Of a DNA stretch of 64,000 bases, positions 22,926-32,552 are shown piece after piece. The stretch comes from Pseudomonas canadensis. Lineage in GTDB: Bacteria > Pseudomonadota > Gammaproteobacteria > Pseudomonadales > Pseudomonadaceae. Under the pieces are notes generated by a model. It had not been told where the DNA came from, did no database searches, and saw only the letters and a list, made by a program, of their open reading frames with translations. The position numbers and the translations under genes were made by a program. The stretch is taken from positions 124,001-188,000 of the forward strand of contig NZ_AYTD01000017.1 in NCBI RefSeq assembly GCF_000503215.1, in the 5' to 3' direction. Numbering within the stretch: position 1 is the first letter of the stretch; each line of letters opens with the position of its first letter.

Positions 22926-24302
22926 TCAACATTCGACCGCACTCACCGCCAACCCACCCCGCGATGTCTCTTTGTATTTGTCATGCATATCCGCCCCGGT
23001 ATCGCGCATGGTGCGAATCACCCGGTCCAGAGAGATAAAGTGCTGGCCATCGCCACGCAGCGCCATTTGCGCCGCGTTGATCGCCTTCACTGCCGCAATT
23101 GCATTGCGCTCGATGCACGGCACTTGCACCAGCCCACCCACCGGGTCGCAGGTAAGGCCCAAGTTATGTTCCAAGCCGATTTCGGCGGCGTTGCACAGCT
23201 GTTCCGGCGTGGCGCCAAGGATCTCGGCCAAACCAGCAGCCGCCATCGCGCAGGCCGACCCCACTTCACCCTGGCAACCGACTTCGGCACCGGAGATCGA
23301 GGCGTTCTTCTTGCACAGGATCCCCACCGCCGCCGCACCCAGCAGGTAGTCGACCACATTGGCTTCGGTGACTTCCTCGCTGAACTTCATGAAGTAGTGC
23401 AACACCGCCGGGATAATCCCCGCCGCGCCGTTGGTGGGTGCGGTGACCATGCGTCCACCGGCGGCGTTTTCCTCGTTGACTGCCAGGGCGAACAGGTTGA
23501 CCCATTCCATGGCGCTCAAGGTCGAACCGATCACGTTCGGCTTACCCAACTCTTGCAGGCTGCGATGCAACTTGGCGGCGCGGCGGCGCACGTTCAGGCC
23601 GCCAGGCAGGATGCCTTCGTGCTTGAGGCCCTGCTCCACGCAATCCTGCATGGCGCGCCAGAGTTTCATCAGGCCGCTGCGAATTTCTTCTTCGGAGCGC
23701 CAGGTTTTTTCGTTAGCCAGCATCAACTCCGCGACGCGCAGGTTGTGGGTCTTGCACAACTGCAGCAGCTCCACCGCGCTGGAAAAGTCGTAAGGCAACT
23801 CGGTACGGTCCATATCGGCCACGCCGCTTTGCGCCTGGGCTTCATCCACTACAAAACCGCCGCCTACTGAATAGTAGGTATCGCGGTGCAGTTCACCCTT
23901 GTCACCGAACACCACCAGTGTCATGGCGTTGGGGTGGAACGGCAGGTTTTCGTCGAGCAGGCGCATGTCCCGCGCCCACACGAAGGGCACCGGCAGGCGC
24001 CCGTCCAGCAGCAACGTGTCGGTCTCGCGCAGGGTGTGAATGCGCAGGCCGATTTGCGACGGATCGATCGCGTCCGGCCATTCGCCCATCAGGCCCATGA
24101 TGGTCGCGGTATCGCTGCCGTGGCCGATGCCGGTGGCGGACAAGGAGCCGTAGAGCTGAACTTCGACGCGCCGCACTTGTTCCAACAGTTCACGTTCACG
24201 CAAGCCTTGAACGAACAACGCCGCGGCGCGCATGGGGCCGACGGTGTGAGAACTCGAAGGCCCGATGCCGATCTTGAACAGGTCGAAAACACTGATAGCC
24301 AT
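22926..24302 (-). CDS. sdaB: L-serine dehydratase (iron-sulfur type)
   Basis: The 458-aa enzyme deaminates serine to pyruvate. The family opens with SVFDLFKIGIGPSSSHTVGP as here. The alpha domain has NEENAAGGRMVTAPTNGAAG, CQGEVGSACAMAAAGL and LTCDPVGGLVQVPCIERNA, whose cysteines (in GCQGEVG, LTCDP and VPCIE) bind the [4Fe-4S] cluster. The C-terminal TSRGGLAVSAVEC tail is present. In this regulon it would drain serine made from glycine and the methyl groups released by betaine demethylation (inference from location next to gbdR). Confidence 0.95.
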   Translation of the reverse strand: MAISVFDLFKIGIGPSSSHTVGPMRAAALFVQGLRERELLEQVRRVEVQLYGSLSATGIGHGSDTATIMGLMGEWPDAIDPSQIGLRIHTLRETDTLLLDGRLPVPFVWARDMRLLDENLPFHPNAMTLVVFGDKGELHRDTYYSVGGGFVVDEAQAQSGVADMDRTELPYDFSSAVELLQLCKTHNLRVAELMLANEKTWRSEEEIRSGLMKLWRAMQDCVEQGLKHEGILPGGLNVRRRAAKLHRSLQELGKPNVIGSTLSAMEWVNLFALAVNEENAAGGRMVTAPTNGAAGIIPAVLHYFMKFSEEVTEANVVDYLLGAAAVGILCKKNASISGAEVGCQGEVGSACAMAAAGLAEILGATPEQLCNAAEIGLEHNLGLTCDPVGGLVQVPCIERNAIAAVKAINAAQMALRGDGQHFISLDRVIRTMRDTGADMHDKYKETSRGGLAVSAVEC

Positions 24303-24717
24303 TAACGTGGAACTCCGCAGGTGAACAGGCCGGACACCAACGAGCTGCTACGCTCAGATCGCCCAGATGGCGGCATCATCAAGCTTTTACTTGCCGTCAC
24401 GGCGTCTCACACCGACGCACTCATGCTCACAAGCGTCGCTACCGTGCGATCACCTGTTTTGGCCGTTTTTAGCGGTGCAGATGGGCAAAACCTGCAGTTT
24501 TGCCGCTGGAAAAATCTGTAAGCGACGTCACCGACACTGGATACGACCATCCCTGTACTGGATACGACGCCCCCTGTAGGCGTCAGATTTTCACTGGTAC
24601 ATGATCAGTCTCGACTCGTTTGCAAGGCACCGTGCCAGAGCTGTTGTCGCACGCACCAACCGCAACACTTATAAAGCGCGGCGAATGCCGCCAGAAAAAA
24701 CACAGGAGTCTACCCAG
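24303..24717. promoter_or_regulatory. Divergent sdaB/cbcX regulatory region with a 21-bp tandem repeat
   Basis: The 415-bp spacer holds a tandem pair at 24536-24556 and 24557-24577. Both units begin ACTGGATACGAC and end CCCTGT, matching at 18 of 21 bases. The pair lies about 140-180 bp before the cbcX ATG. Two helical turns per unit fits an AraC-type activator such as GbdR (inference). A 66-codon open frame at 24321-24521 has no ribosome site and is not credited. Confidence 0.6.
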
Positions 24718-25665
24718 ATGAAAGGTTCACCCTCGTTGTTGTTGGCCGCCATGCTGAGTCTGCCAGTCATGGCGCACGCCGCAGAACCGGCACAATGTCA
24801 GACCGTCAACTTCTCCGATGTCGGCTGGACCGACATCACCGTCACCACCGCGACCACCAGCGAGATCCTCAAGGGCCTGGGCTACAAGCCGCGCACCACG
24901 ATGATTTCGGTACCAGTGACCTACAAGTCCCTGGCCGACGGCAAGAACATGGACATCTTCCTCGGCAACTGGATGCCGACCATGGAAAACGACATCAAGC
25001 AGTACCGTGATGCCGGCACCGTGGAAACCGTGCGCGCCAACCTGGAGAACGCCAAGTACACCCTGGCCGTCCCGGAAGCGCTGTACAACAAGGGCCTCAA
25101 GGACTTCGCCGACATCGCCAAATTCAAGGATGAGCTGGGCGGCAAGATCTACGGCATCGAGCCAGGCAATGACGGCAACCGCACCATCCAGACCCTGATC
25201 GACAAAGACGCCTTCGGCCTGAAAACCGCCGGCTTCAAAGTCGTCGAATCCAGCGAAGCCGGCATGCTCTCCCAGGTCGAACGCGCCACCAAGCGCGACC
25301 AGGCCATCGTGTTCCTCGGCTGGGAACCGCACCCGATGAACACCCGCTTCAAGATGAAGTACCTGACCGGCGGCGACGACTCGTTCGGCCCCAACTACGG
25401 CCAGGCCACCATCTACACCAACACCCGCAAGGGCTACACCGAGGAATGCAGCAACGTGGGCCAGTTGCTGAAAAACCTGGTGTTCACCCTGAACATGGAA
25501 AGTACCCTGATGGGTAACGTCCTGGACGACAAACAAAAGCCTGACGCCGCCGCCAAGGCCTGGCTGAAAGCCAACCCACAAGTCCTCGACACCTGGCTCG
25601 CCGGTGTCACTACCGTAGATGGCAAACCAGGACTCGACGCCGTTAAAGCCTACCTCGCCAAGTAA
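24718..25665 (+). CDS. cbcX: Choline/betaine-binding periplasmic protein CbcX
   Basis: The 315-aa protein has a signal peptide (cleavage after VMAHA) and the ProX/OpuAC-type fold: VGWTDITVTTATTSEILKGL, DIFLGNWMPTMENDI, GKIYGIEPGNDGNRTIQ and FLGWEPHPMNTRF. Tryptophans in these motifs form the aromatic box for quaternary amines. I chose the ATG at 24718, with GGAG about 9 bases upstream. It heads the cbcXWV operon, the main choline importer of Pseudomonas under catabolic conditions (known). Confidence 0.94.
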   Translation: MKGSPSLLLAAMLSLPVMAHAAEPAQCQTVNFSDVGWTDITVTTATTSEILKGLGYKPRTTMISVPVTYKSLADGKNMDIFLGNWMPTMENDIKQYRDAGTVETVRANLENAKYTLAVPEALYNKGLKDFADIAKFKDELGGKIYGIEPGNDGNRTIQTLIDKDAFGLKTAGFKVVESSEAGMLSQVERATKRDQAIVFLGWEPHPMNTRFKMKYLTGGDDSFGPNYGQATIYTNTRKGYTEECSNVGQLLKNLVFTLNMESTLMGNVLDDKQKPDAAAKAWLKANPQVLDTWLAGVTTVDGKPGLDAVKAYLAK

Positions 25666-25731
25666 TGTTGTCCCCGGGGCGGTGCGCTGCCCCGGGATGT
25701 TTTCCCTCTTCGCATGTGGACATTCACTACC

Positions 25732-26577
25732 ATGCTGACTGAACAGAAAATCCCACTAGGCCAGTACATCGCTGCCTTCGTCGAATGGTTGACCCAACAC
25801 GGCGCCAACTACTTCGACGCAATCGCATCGACCCTGGAAACGATGATCCACGGCGTGACGTTCGCGCTGACCTGGTTCAATCCGCTGGCATTGATCGGTC
25901 TGATTGCGCTGCTGGCTCACTTTATCCAACGTAAATGGGGACTGACTGTTTTTGTCATCGCCTCCTTCCTGCTGATCCTCAACCTGGGGTACTGGCAGGA
26001 AACCATGGAGACCCTGGCGCAAGTGCTGTTCGCCACCCTGGTCTGCGTGGTCATCGGTGTGCCGCTGGGCATTGTTGCCGCGCACAAACCGTTGTTCTAC
26101 ACCATGATGCGGCCGGTGCTCGATCTGATGCAGACCGTACCGACCTTCGTCTACCTCATCCCTACCCTGACCCTCTTCGGGCTGGGTGTGGTGCCTGGGC
26201 TGATTTCCACGGTGGTGTTCGCGATTGCCGCGCCGATCCGTCTGACCTACCTGGGTATCCGTGATGTACCGCAAGAGTTGATGGACGCCGGCAAGGCCTT
26301 TGGCTGCTCGCGCCGTCAGTTGCTCTCGCGCATTGAACTGCCCCACGCCATGCCGAGCATTGCCGCCGGCATTACCCAATGCATCATGCTGTCGTTATCG
26401 ATGGTGGTGATCGCGGCCCTGGTGGGCGCCGACGGCCTCGGCAAACCCGTGGTCAACGCACTCAACACCGCCGACATCGCCCTGGGCTTTGAAGCCGGTC
26501 TGGCGATCGTGCTGCTGGCCATCATGCTCGACCGCATTTGCAAACAACCCGACGCTAAAGTAGGGGGTGATGCATGA
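25732..26577 (+). CDS. cbcW: Choline ABC transporter permease CbcW
   Basis: The 281-aa inner-membrane permease has about six hydrophobic segments from residue 40 on and the ATPase-contact loop DAGKAFGCSRRQLLSRIELP. It matches ProW/OpuAB. The ATG at 25732 (MLTEQKIPLGQYI) fits the family N-terminus; an ATG at 25714 adds six residues and has no better ribosome site. It overlaps cbcV by four bases. Confidence 0.93.
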   Translation: MLTEQKIPLGQYIAAFVEWLTQHGANYFDAIASTLETMIHGVTFALTWFNPLALIGLIALLAHFIQRKWGLTVFVIASFLLILNLGYWQETMETLAQVLFATLVCVVIGVPLGIVAAHKPLFYTMMRPVLDLMQTVPTFVYLIPTLTLFGLGVVPGLISTVVFAIAAPIRLTYLGIRDVPQELMDAGKAFGCSRRQLLSRIELPHAMPSIAAGITQCIMLSLSMVVIAALVGADGLGKPVVNALNTADIALGFEAGLAIVLLAIMLDRICKQPDAKVGGDA

Positions 26578-27752
26578 GCATTATCCGATTCGACAAGGTC
26601 GACGTGATCTTTTCAAAAGACCCACGCGAGGCGCTCAAGCTGCTGGACCAGGGCATGAGCCGTAACGAGATCCTGAAAAAGACCGGGCAGATTGTCGGCG
26701 TTGAAAAAGCCAGCCTGGATATCGAGAAAGGCGAAATCTGCGTGCTGATGGGCCTGTCGGGCTCCGGCAAATCCAGCTTGTTGCGCTGCATCAATGGCCT
26801 CAACACCGTCAGCCGTGGGCAACTGTTTGTGGAACATGAAGGTCGCCAGATCGACATCGCGTCCTGCACACCTGCCGAGCTGAAAATGATGCGCACCAAA
26901 CGCATCGCCATGGTGTTCCAGAAATTCGCCCTGATGCCTTGGCTGACGGTGCGCGAGAACATCAGCTTCGGCCTGGAAATGCAGGGCCGTCCGGAGAAGG
27001 ACCGGCGCAAGCTGGTGGACGAAAAGCTCGAACTGGTAGGCCTGACCCAATGGCGCAACAAGAAGCCGGACGAACTCTCCGGCGGCATGCAACAGCGCGT
27101 CGGCCTGGCCCGCGCGTTGGCAATGGACGCCGACATCCTGCTGATGGACGAACCCTTCTCCGCCCTCGACCCGCTGATCCGCCAAGGCCTTCAGGACGAG
27201 TTGCTGGAGCTGCAACGCAAGCTGAGCAAGACCATCGTGTTCGTGAGCCACGACCTCGACGAGGCGCTCAAACTGGGCAGCCGCATCGCGATCATGAAAG
27301 ACGGCAAGATCATCCAGTACAGCGTGCCGGAAGAGATCGTGCTGAACCCGGCGGACGACTATGTGCGCACCTTCGTCGCGCATACCAACCCGCTGAACGT
27401 GCTGTGCGGGCGCAGCCTGATGCGCACACTGGACAACTGCAAGCGCGTCAACGGTTCGGTGTGCCTGGACCCGGGCGGCGACTCGTGGCTGGACCTGGCC
27501 GAAGGCAACACCATCAAGGGTGCCCGTCAGAATGGCGCGGTGATGAATTTGCAGAACTGGGCACCGGGGCAAGCGGTGGAAGGTTTGGGCCGAGTGCCGA
27601 CGCTGGTGGATTCGAATATCGGCATGCGTGATGCGTTGCAGATTCGTTATCACACCGGGAACAAGCTGGTGTTGCATGACAACAACCAGGTGGTGGGGAT
27701 CTTGGGTGACAGTGAGCTTTACCATGCCCTGCTAGGCAAGAACCTGGGCTAA
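26574..27752 (+). CDS. cbcV: Choline ABC transporter ATP-binding protein CbcV
   Basis: The 392-aa ATPase of the ProV type has Walker A GLSGSGKSS, the Q-loop MVFQKFALMPW, signature LSGGMQQRVG, Walker B ILLMDEPFSALD and the His-loop VFVSHDLDEA. The C-terminal 110 residues include a degenerate CBS-like region, as in ProV regulators of osmotic activity. It is coupled to cbcW by an ATGA overlap. It likely also serves CaiX and a betaine-binding protein encoded elsewhere. Confidence 0.94.
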   Translation: MSIIRFDKVDVIFSKDPREALKLLDQGMSRNEILKKTGQIVGVEKASLDIEKGEICVLMGLSGSGKSSLLRCINGLNTVSRGQLFVEHEGRQIDIASCTPAELKMMRTKRIAMVFQKFALMPWLTVRENISFGLEMQGRPEKDRRKLVDEKLELVGLTQWRNKKPDELSGGMQQRVGLARALAMDADILLMDEPFSALDPLIRQGLQDELLELQRKLSKTIVFVSHDLDEALKLGSRIAIMKDGKIIQYSVPEEIVLNPADDYVRTFVAHTNPLNVLCGRSLMRTLDNCKRVNGSVCLDPGGDSWLDLAEGNTIKGARQNGAVMNLQNWAPGQAVEGLGRVPTLVDSNIGMRDALQIRYHTGNKLVLHDNNQVVGILGDSELYHALLGKNLG

Positions 27753-27768
27753 GCCCCCGGACACAAAA

Positions 27769-27798
27769 ACGCCGCGAGGATCGCGGCGTTTTGTTTTA
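27769..27798 (+). terminator. Terminator after cbcV, possibly bidirectional
   Basis: CGCCGCGA-GGA-TCGCGGCG (27771-27789) is a GC-rich perfect stem followed by TTTTGTTTT and preceded by AAAAA. It ends the cbcXWV transcript and could also stop minus transcription. Confidence 0.88.
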
Positions 27799-27825
27799 CC
27801 GGTATGACGGATAACACACCCCAGT

Positions 27826-27909
27826 GTAGGAGTCGGCTTGCCGGCGATGGCGTTCGTTGGATCGCCGCAAGGCTCGAGGGCCTCATCGCCGGCAAGCCGG
27901 CTCCTATAA
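27826..27909. repeat. REPIN, TGTAGGAGTCGGCTTGCCGGCGATG type
   Basis: Inverted arms TGTAGGAGTCGGCTTGCCGG and CCGGCAAGCCGGCTCCTATA flank about 35 bp in the convergent gap between cbcV and betT. Confidence 0.9.
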
Positions 27910-27932
27910 GGGAACGGTTAGAACCTCACGTA

Positions 27933-29924
27933 TCAGCTATAGACACGGCCAAGGAGCTGCCGATGGCTTTCAAACTGATCGAGCACGTCCCGGGTGATCT
28001 GTTCCTGGGCGAAGCCCATCAGGTCGTATTCCTGAGGTCCGTTGTGCAGGTAGACCTCGGCGCGGTAGTAACGCGTACGCTCTTCCTCGGGCAGGTCGCT
28101 CGGGGCCGACGAGTAAGCATCCAGGCTCACTTCGTAGACAAACGGGTTGCCCTCTTCCATCTCGATGCGCACACCGATGCAGCGCTTGGATTTACCCAGC
28201 AGTGTCTGCACCTCCAGCCCCTGTTCACGCAACGCCGTCGCCGCTTCTTCCAGCGCCGGGGTGACGTGCTTGTCCATAAAGCGTTGCACGGTGCCTTGGC
28301 TCGGCTGCAGGTCCAGCGCGGTCAAACGCTCGCTGAAACCACGGCGGCCACGCTCAGCCAGTTGCGCCTGCTCCTGTTCGATGGCCACATCCTGGCGCAT
28401 GGCTTTGTGCAAGCCGAACATAAAGAAGATCAACACCACCGAGAACGGCAGCCCGGCCAGCACCACCATGGTCTGCATCGCTTCGAAGTTGCCGGCGAAC
28501 AACAGACCGATGGTCACCAGGGTGATCACCGCCGACCAGAAGATCCGCAGCCAGTGCGGCGCATCTTCGTCCACGTTGCCGCCTTTGCACGACAGGTTGG
28601 CCATCATCACCGCGCCGGAATCCGCCGGGGTCAGGAACAGCACGAAGCCTACGAAAATCGACACACCGATGACGATTTTCGACGCAGGGTAATGCTCGAG
28701 CAGTTGATAGATGGCCATGGACGGCTGTTCCAGCGCGGTCTTGCCCAACGCCACCGCACCGTGGTTCAGCACGAGGTCCAAGGCCGAGTTGCCGAAGATC
28801 GACAGCCACGCCAGGGTAAAGCCCAGCGGGATCAGCAGCACGCCGGCCACCAGTTCACGCACCGTGCGTCCACGGGAAATACGCGCGATGAACATGCCCA
28901 CGAATGGCGCCCAGGAAATCCACCACGCCCAGTAGAACAGGGTCCACAGGCCCATCCAGCGCTCGGTCTTGTCGGCGTCGCCTTCGTACACATAGAGGTC
29001 GAAGGTTTTCAGGATGATGCCGTTGAGGTAGTCACCGGTGTTCTGCACCAAGCCGTTGAGCAAGTGCAGGGTCGGGCCGAACAGCAGCACGAAGATCAGC
29101 AGGCCGCTGAACAGCACGATGTTGAGGTTGGACAGGCGGCGGATGCCGTTCTCCACGCCCGACACGGCGGCGATGGTCGCCACGGTGCTCATCACGATGA
29201 TAACAATCAGCAGGTTGGTGTTGCTGTGTTCCATGCCGAACAGGTTTTCCAGCCCGGAGGACACCTGCATCGAACCAATCCCCAGGTTCGTCACCAGGCC
29301 CAGCAGCGTCACGAACATGCCGAAACCGTCCACCGCGTGGCCGGCCGCGCCTTTCACCCAACGCTCGCCCACCAGCGGGTACAGCGCCGAACGCAAGGCC
29401 AGCGGCTGGTTATGGCGATACGCGAAGTACGCCACGGCCAGGCCGACCAGGGCGTAGATCGCCCAGCCGTGCAAGCCCCAGTGCAGGAAGGTCAATTGCA
29501 GCGCCTGGCGTGCGGCGCCATTGCTGGCGGCAGCGCCTTCGGGCGGGTTGAAGTAGTGGTCCAGCGGCTCGGAAGCGCCGAAGTACAGCAGCGAAATGCC
29601 GATGCCCGACGAGAACAACATGCCGGCCCAGGCGCCGTAGCTGAAGTCCGGGGTGTCGTCCTTGCTGCCCAGTTTCAATTTGCCGTAGGAGGAAAACGCC
29701 AGGCCGACCACAAACACCAGGTAGGCGGCGATGACCACCATGTAGTACCAGCCAAAGCTTTTCGACAGCCACGCCTGGGCGACACCGAGCATGCGCCCGG
29801 CCTCCTGCGGGGCGATGATCAGGATGGCAGTCAACAACAGAATCAACGCGGTGGAGGTGTAGAACACCCAACCGTTGACCCGCACCTTTTCTGGCGGGGT
29901 CTTTATAAGAGAGGCAGAACTCAT
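27933..29924 (-). CDS. betT: Choline transporter BetT (BCCT family)
   Basis: The 663-aa secondary transporter has 12 predicted membrane segments and the BCCT signatures FSSGIGISLLYFGASEPL and WTLFYWAWWISWAPFVGMFI followed by ARISRGRTVRE, whose tryptophans bind quaternary amines. A hydrophilic C-terminal tail of about 150 residues (after HKAMRQDVAIEQ) is typical of osmosensing BetT. I chose the ATG at 29924, giving MSSASLIKTPPEKV. It is divergent from betIBA, so it may share BetI control. Confidence 0.94.
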   Translation of the reverse strand: MSSASLIKTPPEKVRVNGWVFYTSTALILLLTAILIIAPQEAGRMLGVAQAWLSKSFGWYYMVVIAAYLVFVVGLAFSSYGKLKLGSKDDTPDFSYGAWAGMLFSSGIGISLLYFGASEPLDHYFNPPEGAAASNGAARQALQLTFLHWGLHGWAIYALVGLAVAYFAYRHNQPLALRSALYPLVGERWVKGAAGHAVDGFGMFVTLLGLVTNLGIGSMQVSSGLENLFGMEHSNTNLLIVIIVMSTVATIAAVSGVENGIRRLSNLNIVLFSGLLIFVLLFGPTLHLLNGLVQNTGDYLNGIILKTFDLYVYEGDADKTERWMGLWTLFYWAWWISWAPFVGMFIARISRGRTVRELVAGVLLIPLGFTLAWLSIFGNSALDLVLNHGAVALGKTALEQPSMAIYQLLEHYPASKIVIGVSIFVGFVLFLTPADSGAVMMANLSCKGGNVDEDAPHWLRIFWSAVITLVTIGLLFAGNFEAMQTMVVLAGLPFSVVLIFFMFGLHKAMRQDVAIEQEQAQLAERGRRGFSERLTALDLQPSQGTVQRFMDKHVTPALEEAATALREQGLEVQTLLGKSKRCIGVRIEMEEGNPFVYEVSLDAYSSAPSDLPEEERTRYYRAEVYLHNGPQEYDLMGFAQEQITRDVLDQFESHRQLLGRVYS

Positions 29925-30246
29925 GGCGCAGATGCTCCGGGCAGTGCGAGAGAGAAACACAAGGCAACGGTTATCCCGGGACATCGATTTTTCGGCAGTC
30001 GACGGACGGGTGTTATAAAGACACCCCTTAAATCCCTGCACCCCATGAGCGCAGTGCCCAGGGACGTTTCAGGGGTTTAACCAGGTGCCAGATGTCGTGA
30101 CTACATGTAGGAAATACCTGTAGGACGCGACCATTTGTCGCAGATCTTATTCTTTGTTGATTGAACGTTCAATCAAAACAAAATAGACTGGCCCTCAAGC
30201 CGACGGACGTTGATCGCCCATCGGCAGGCCTAAGGAGAGGTGCTAC
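29925..30246. promoter_or_regulatory. betT/betI divergent promoter region with BetI palindrome
   Basis: TTGATTGAACGTTCAATCAA at 30157-30176 is a perfect 20-bp palindrome about 70 bp before betI. The family of BetI operators has this form (known). Choline relieves BetI repression. The remaining 230 bp towards betT show no gene. Confidence 0.85.
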
Positions 30247-30840
30247 ATGCCCAAGGTCGGTATGCAACCCATACGCCGCCAGCAGTTGATCGAAGCCACG
30301 CTAACGGCCATCGATCAGGTCGGAATGGGAGATGCCAGCATTGCGCTGATCGCCCGTTTGGCCGGCGTCTCGAACGGCATCATCAGTCACTACTTTCAGG
30401 ACAAGAACGGCCTGATCGCCGCGACGATGCGGTACTTGATGAATGTGCTGATCGAGAACGTCCACGAACGCAGGCTCGCACTGAAGGATGACAGCCCACG
30501 GGCGCACCTTCAGGTGATCATCGAGGGCAACTTCGATGCCAGCCAGGTCAACGGCCCGGCAATGAAAACCTGGCTGGCCTTCTGGGCCACCAGCATGCAC
30601 CACCCGTCATTGCACAGGTTGCAGCGGATCAACGATCAACGTCTGTATTCCAACCTGTGCTGCCAGTTCCGCCGAGTGCTGCCGCTGCCGCACGCACGCA
30701 AAGCAGCCCGAGGCCTGGCGGCCCTGATCGACGGTTTGTGGTTGCGCGGCGCCCTGTCGGGAGACGCTTTCGACACGGCGCAGGCGCAACGGATCGCTTA
30801 CGAATACATGGATTTCCAATTGGCCAAGCAGGTGAGTTAG
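30247..30840 (+). CDS. betI: Choline-responsive repressor BetI (TetR family)
   Basis: The 197-aa TetR-type repressor has an N-terminal HTH (RRQQLIEATLTAIDQVGMGD, then IALIARLAGVSNGIISHYFQDKNGLI) and a ligand-binding C-terminus (WLAFWATSMHHPSLHRLQRIN). AAGGAGA precedes the ATG. It is the first gene of betIBA and represses the operon in the absence of choline. Confidence 0.95.
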   Translation: MPKVGMQPIRRQQLIEATLTAIDQVGMGDASIALIARLAGVSNGIISHYFQDKNGLIAATMRYLMNVLIENVHERRLALKDDSPRAHLQVIIEGNFDASQVNGPAMKTWLAFWATSMHHPSLHRLQRINDQRLYSNLCCQFRRVLPLPHARKAARGLAALIDGLWLRGALSGDAFDTAQAQRIAYEYMDFQLAKQVS

Positions 30841-30950
30841 AGCACACACAACCGCTCAACCCCTGAACTGCTGCCGCTCAGTGTTGCCACACCCTTATGG
30901 CCCACTGTTCGGCGGTTAACGCCAACCACTTATGCACTTGCGAGGACTTT

Positions 30951-32423
30951 ATGGCCCGTTTCGACCTGCAAAAACTCTACATTGACGGCGGTTACAGCGA
31001 CGCTGGCAGCGATGCCACCTTCGACGCCATCAACCCGGCTAACGGTGAAGTTCTCGCCCAAGTGCAACGCGCCACTAAAGAAGACGTTGAACGTGCCGTG
31101 GTCAGCGCCGAAAAAGGCCAGAAAATCTGGGCCGCCATGACCGCCATGGAGCGTTCGCGCATCCTGCGTCGTGCCGTCGACATCCTGCGCGAGCGCAACG
31201 ACGAACTGGCCGCCCTGGAAACCCTGGACACCGGTAAATCCTTCTCCGAAACCAAGTACGTCGACATCGTCACCGGCGCTGACGTGCTGGAATACTACGC
31301 AGGCCTGGTGCCAGCCATCGAAGGCGAGCAGATCCCACTGCGTGATACCTCGTTCGTCTACACCCGCCGTGAGCCGCTGGGCGTGGTTGCCGGTATCGGC
31401 GCGTGGAACTACCCGATCCAGATCGCCCTGTGGAAATCCGCACCGGCACTGGCCGCCGGTAACGCGATGATCTTCAAGCCGAGCGAAGTCACCTCGCTGA
31501 CCACCCTGAAACTGGCCGAGATCTACACCGAAGCCGGCGTTCCGGCAGGCGTGTTCAACGTGCTGACCGGCAGCGGCCGTGAAGTCGGCACCTGGCTGAC
31601 CGAACACCCGCGCATCGAGAAAGTCTCGTTCACCGGTGGCACCGACACCGGCAAGAAAGTCATGGCCAGCGCTTCCAGCTCTTCGCTCAAAGACGTGACC
31701 ATGGAACTGGGCGGTAAGTCCCCGCTGATCATCTTCGATGACGCCGACCTCGACCGCGCCGCCGACACCGCGATGATGGCCAACTTCTACAGCTCCGGCC
31801 AGGTCTGCACCAACGGCACTCGCGTGTTCGTACCGAAGCACCTGCAAGCTGCGTTCGAAGCCAAGATCGTTGAGCGTGTCGCGCGCATTCGCGTTGGCAA
31901 CCCGGAAGACGAAAACACCAACTTCGGTCCGCTGGTCAGCTTTGCCCACATGGAAAGCGTGTTGGGCTACATCGCCAAGGGCAAAGAGCAAGGCGCCCGC
32001 CTGCTGTGCGGTGGCGACCGCCTGACCGACGGCGAATTCGCCAAAGGCGCCTTCGTGGCCCCGACCGTGTTCACCGACTGCACCGACGACATGGTCATCG
32101 TGCGTGAAGAAATCTTCGGCCCAGTGATGAGCATCCTCACCTACGAAACCGAAGAAGAAGTGATCCGCCGCGCCAACGACACCGACTTCGGCCTGGCTGC
32201 TGGCCTGGTGACCAAAGACCTGAACCGCGCCCACCGCGTGATTCATCAGCTGGAAGCGGGTATCTGCTGGATCAACGCCTGGGGCGAGTCCGACGCGAAG
32301 ATGCCGGTCGGTGGCTACAAGCAGTCGGGTGTTGGCCGTGAGAACGGCATCAGCTCGCTGAACAACTTCACCCGCATCAAATCGGTACAGGTTGAGTTGG
32401 GCGACTACGCCTCGGTGTTCTAA
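30951..32423 (+). CDS. betB: Betaine aldehyde dehydrogenase BetB
   Basis: The 490-aa ALDH oxidises betaine aldehyde to glycine betaine with NAD(P)+. Catalytic Cys286 lies in SSGQVCTNGTRVF, and the general base Glu252 in TMELGGKSP. FTGGTDTGKKV is the cofactor site. I chose the ATG at 30951, with GAGGA 6 bases upstream; length equals E. coli BetB. A 110-bp gap separates it from betI. Confidence 0.96.
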   Translation: MARFDLQKLYIDGGYSDAGSDATFDAINPANGEVLAQVQRATKEDVERAVVSAEKGQKIWAAMTAMERSRILRRAVDILRERNDELAALETLDTGKSFSETKYVDIVTGADVLEYYAGLVPAIEGEQIPLRDTSFVYTRREPLGVVAGIGAWNYPIQIALWKSAPALAAGNAMIFKPSEVTSLTTLKLAEIYTEAGVPAGVFNVLTGSGREVGTWLTEHPRIEKVSFTGGTDTGKKVMASASSSSLKDVTMELGGKSPLIIFDDADLDRAADTAMMANFYSSGQVCTNGTRVFVPKHLQAAFEAKIVERVARIRVGNPEDENTNFGPLVSFAHMESVLGYIAKGKEQGARLLCGGDRLTDGEFAKGAFVAPTVFTDCTDDMVIVREEIFGPVMSILTYETEEEVIRRANDTDFGLAAGLVTKDLNRAHRVIHQLEAGICWINAWGESDAKMPVGGYKQSGVGRENGISSLNNFTRIKSVQVELGDYASVF

Positions 32424-32437
32424 CCGCGGCGCCGCCA

Positions 32438-32502
32438 ATCGCCCGCAAGCGGGCTCCTACAAGGATTACGCATGACCTGTAGGAGCTGGCTTGCCGGCGA
32501 TC
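32438..32502. repeat. Two REPs facing outwards between betB and betA
   Basis: CGCCCGCAAGCGGGCTCCTA at 32440-32459 and CTGTAGGAGCTGGCTTGCCG at 32477-32496 are inverted relative to each other, tail to tail, in the betB-betA gap. The order is opposite to the other REPINs here. Confidence 0.8.
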
Positions 32503-32552
32503 GAGGGCAACGCCCTCGCCTGACCTGACCAACTTCAAAGAGGGTGCATCCA

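Noticed and set aside
24321..24521. Possible 66-aa gene between sdaB and cbcX
   Set aside because: No ribosome site or recognisable feature, and it lies in a promoter region between divergent genes.
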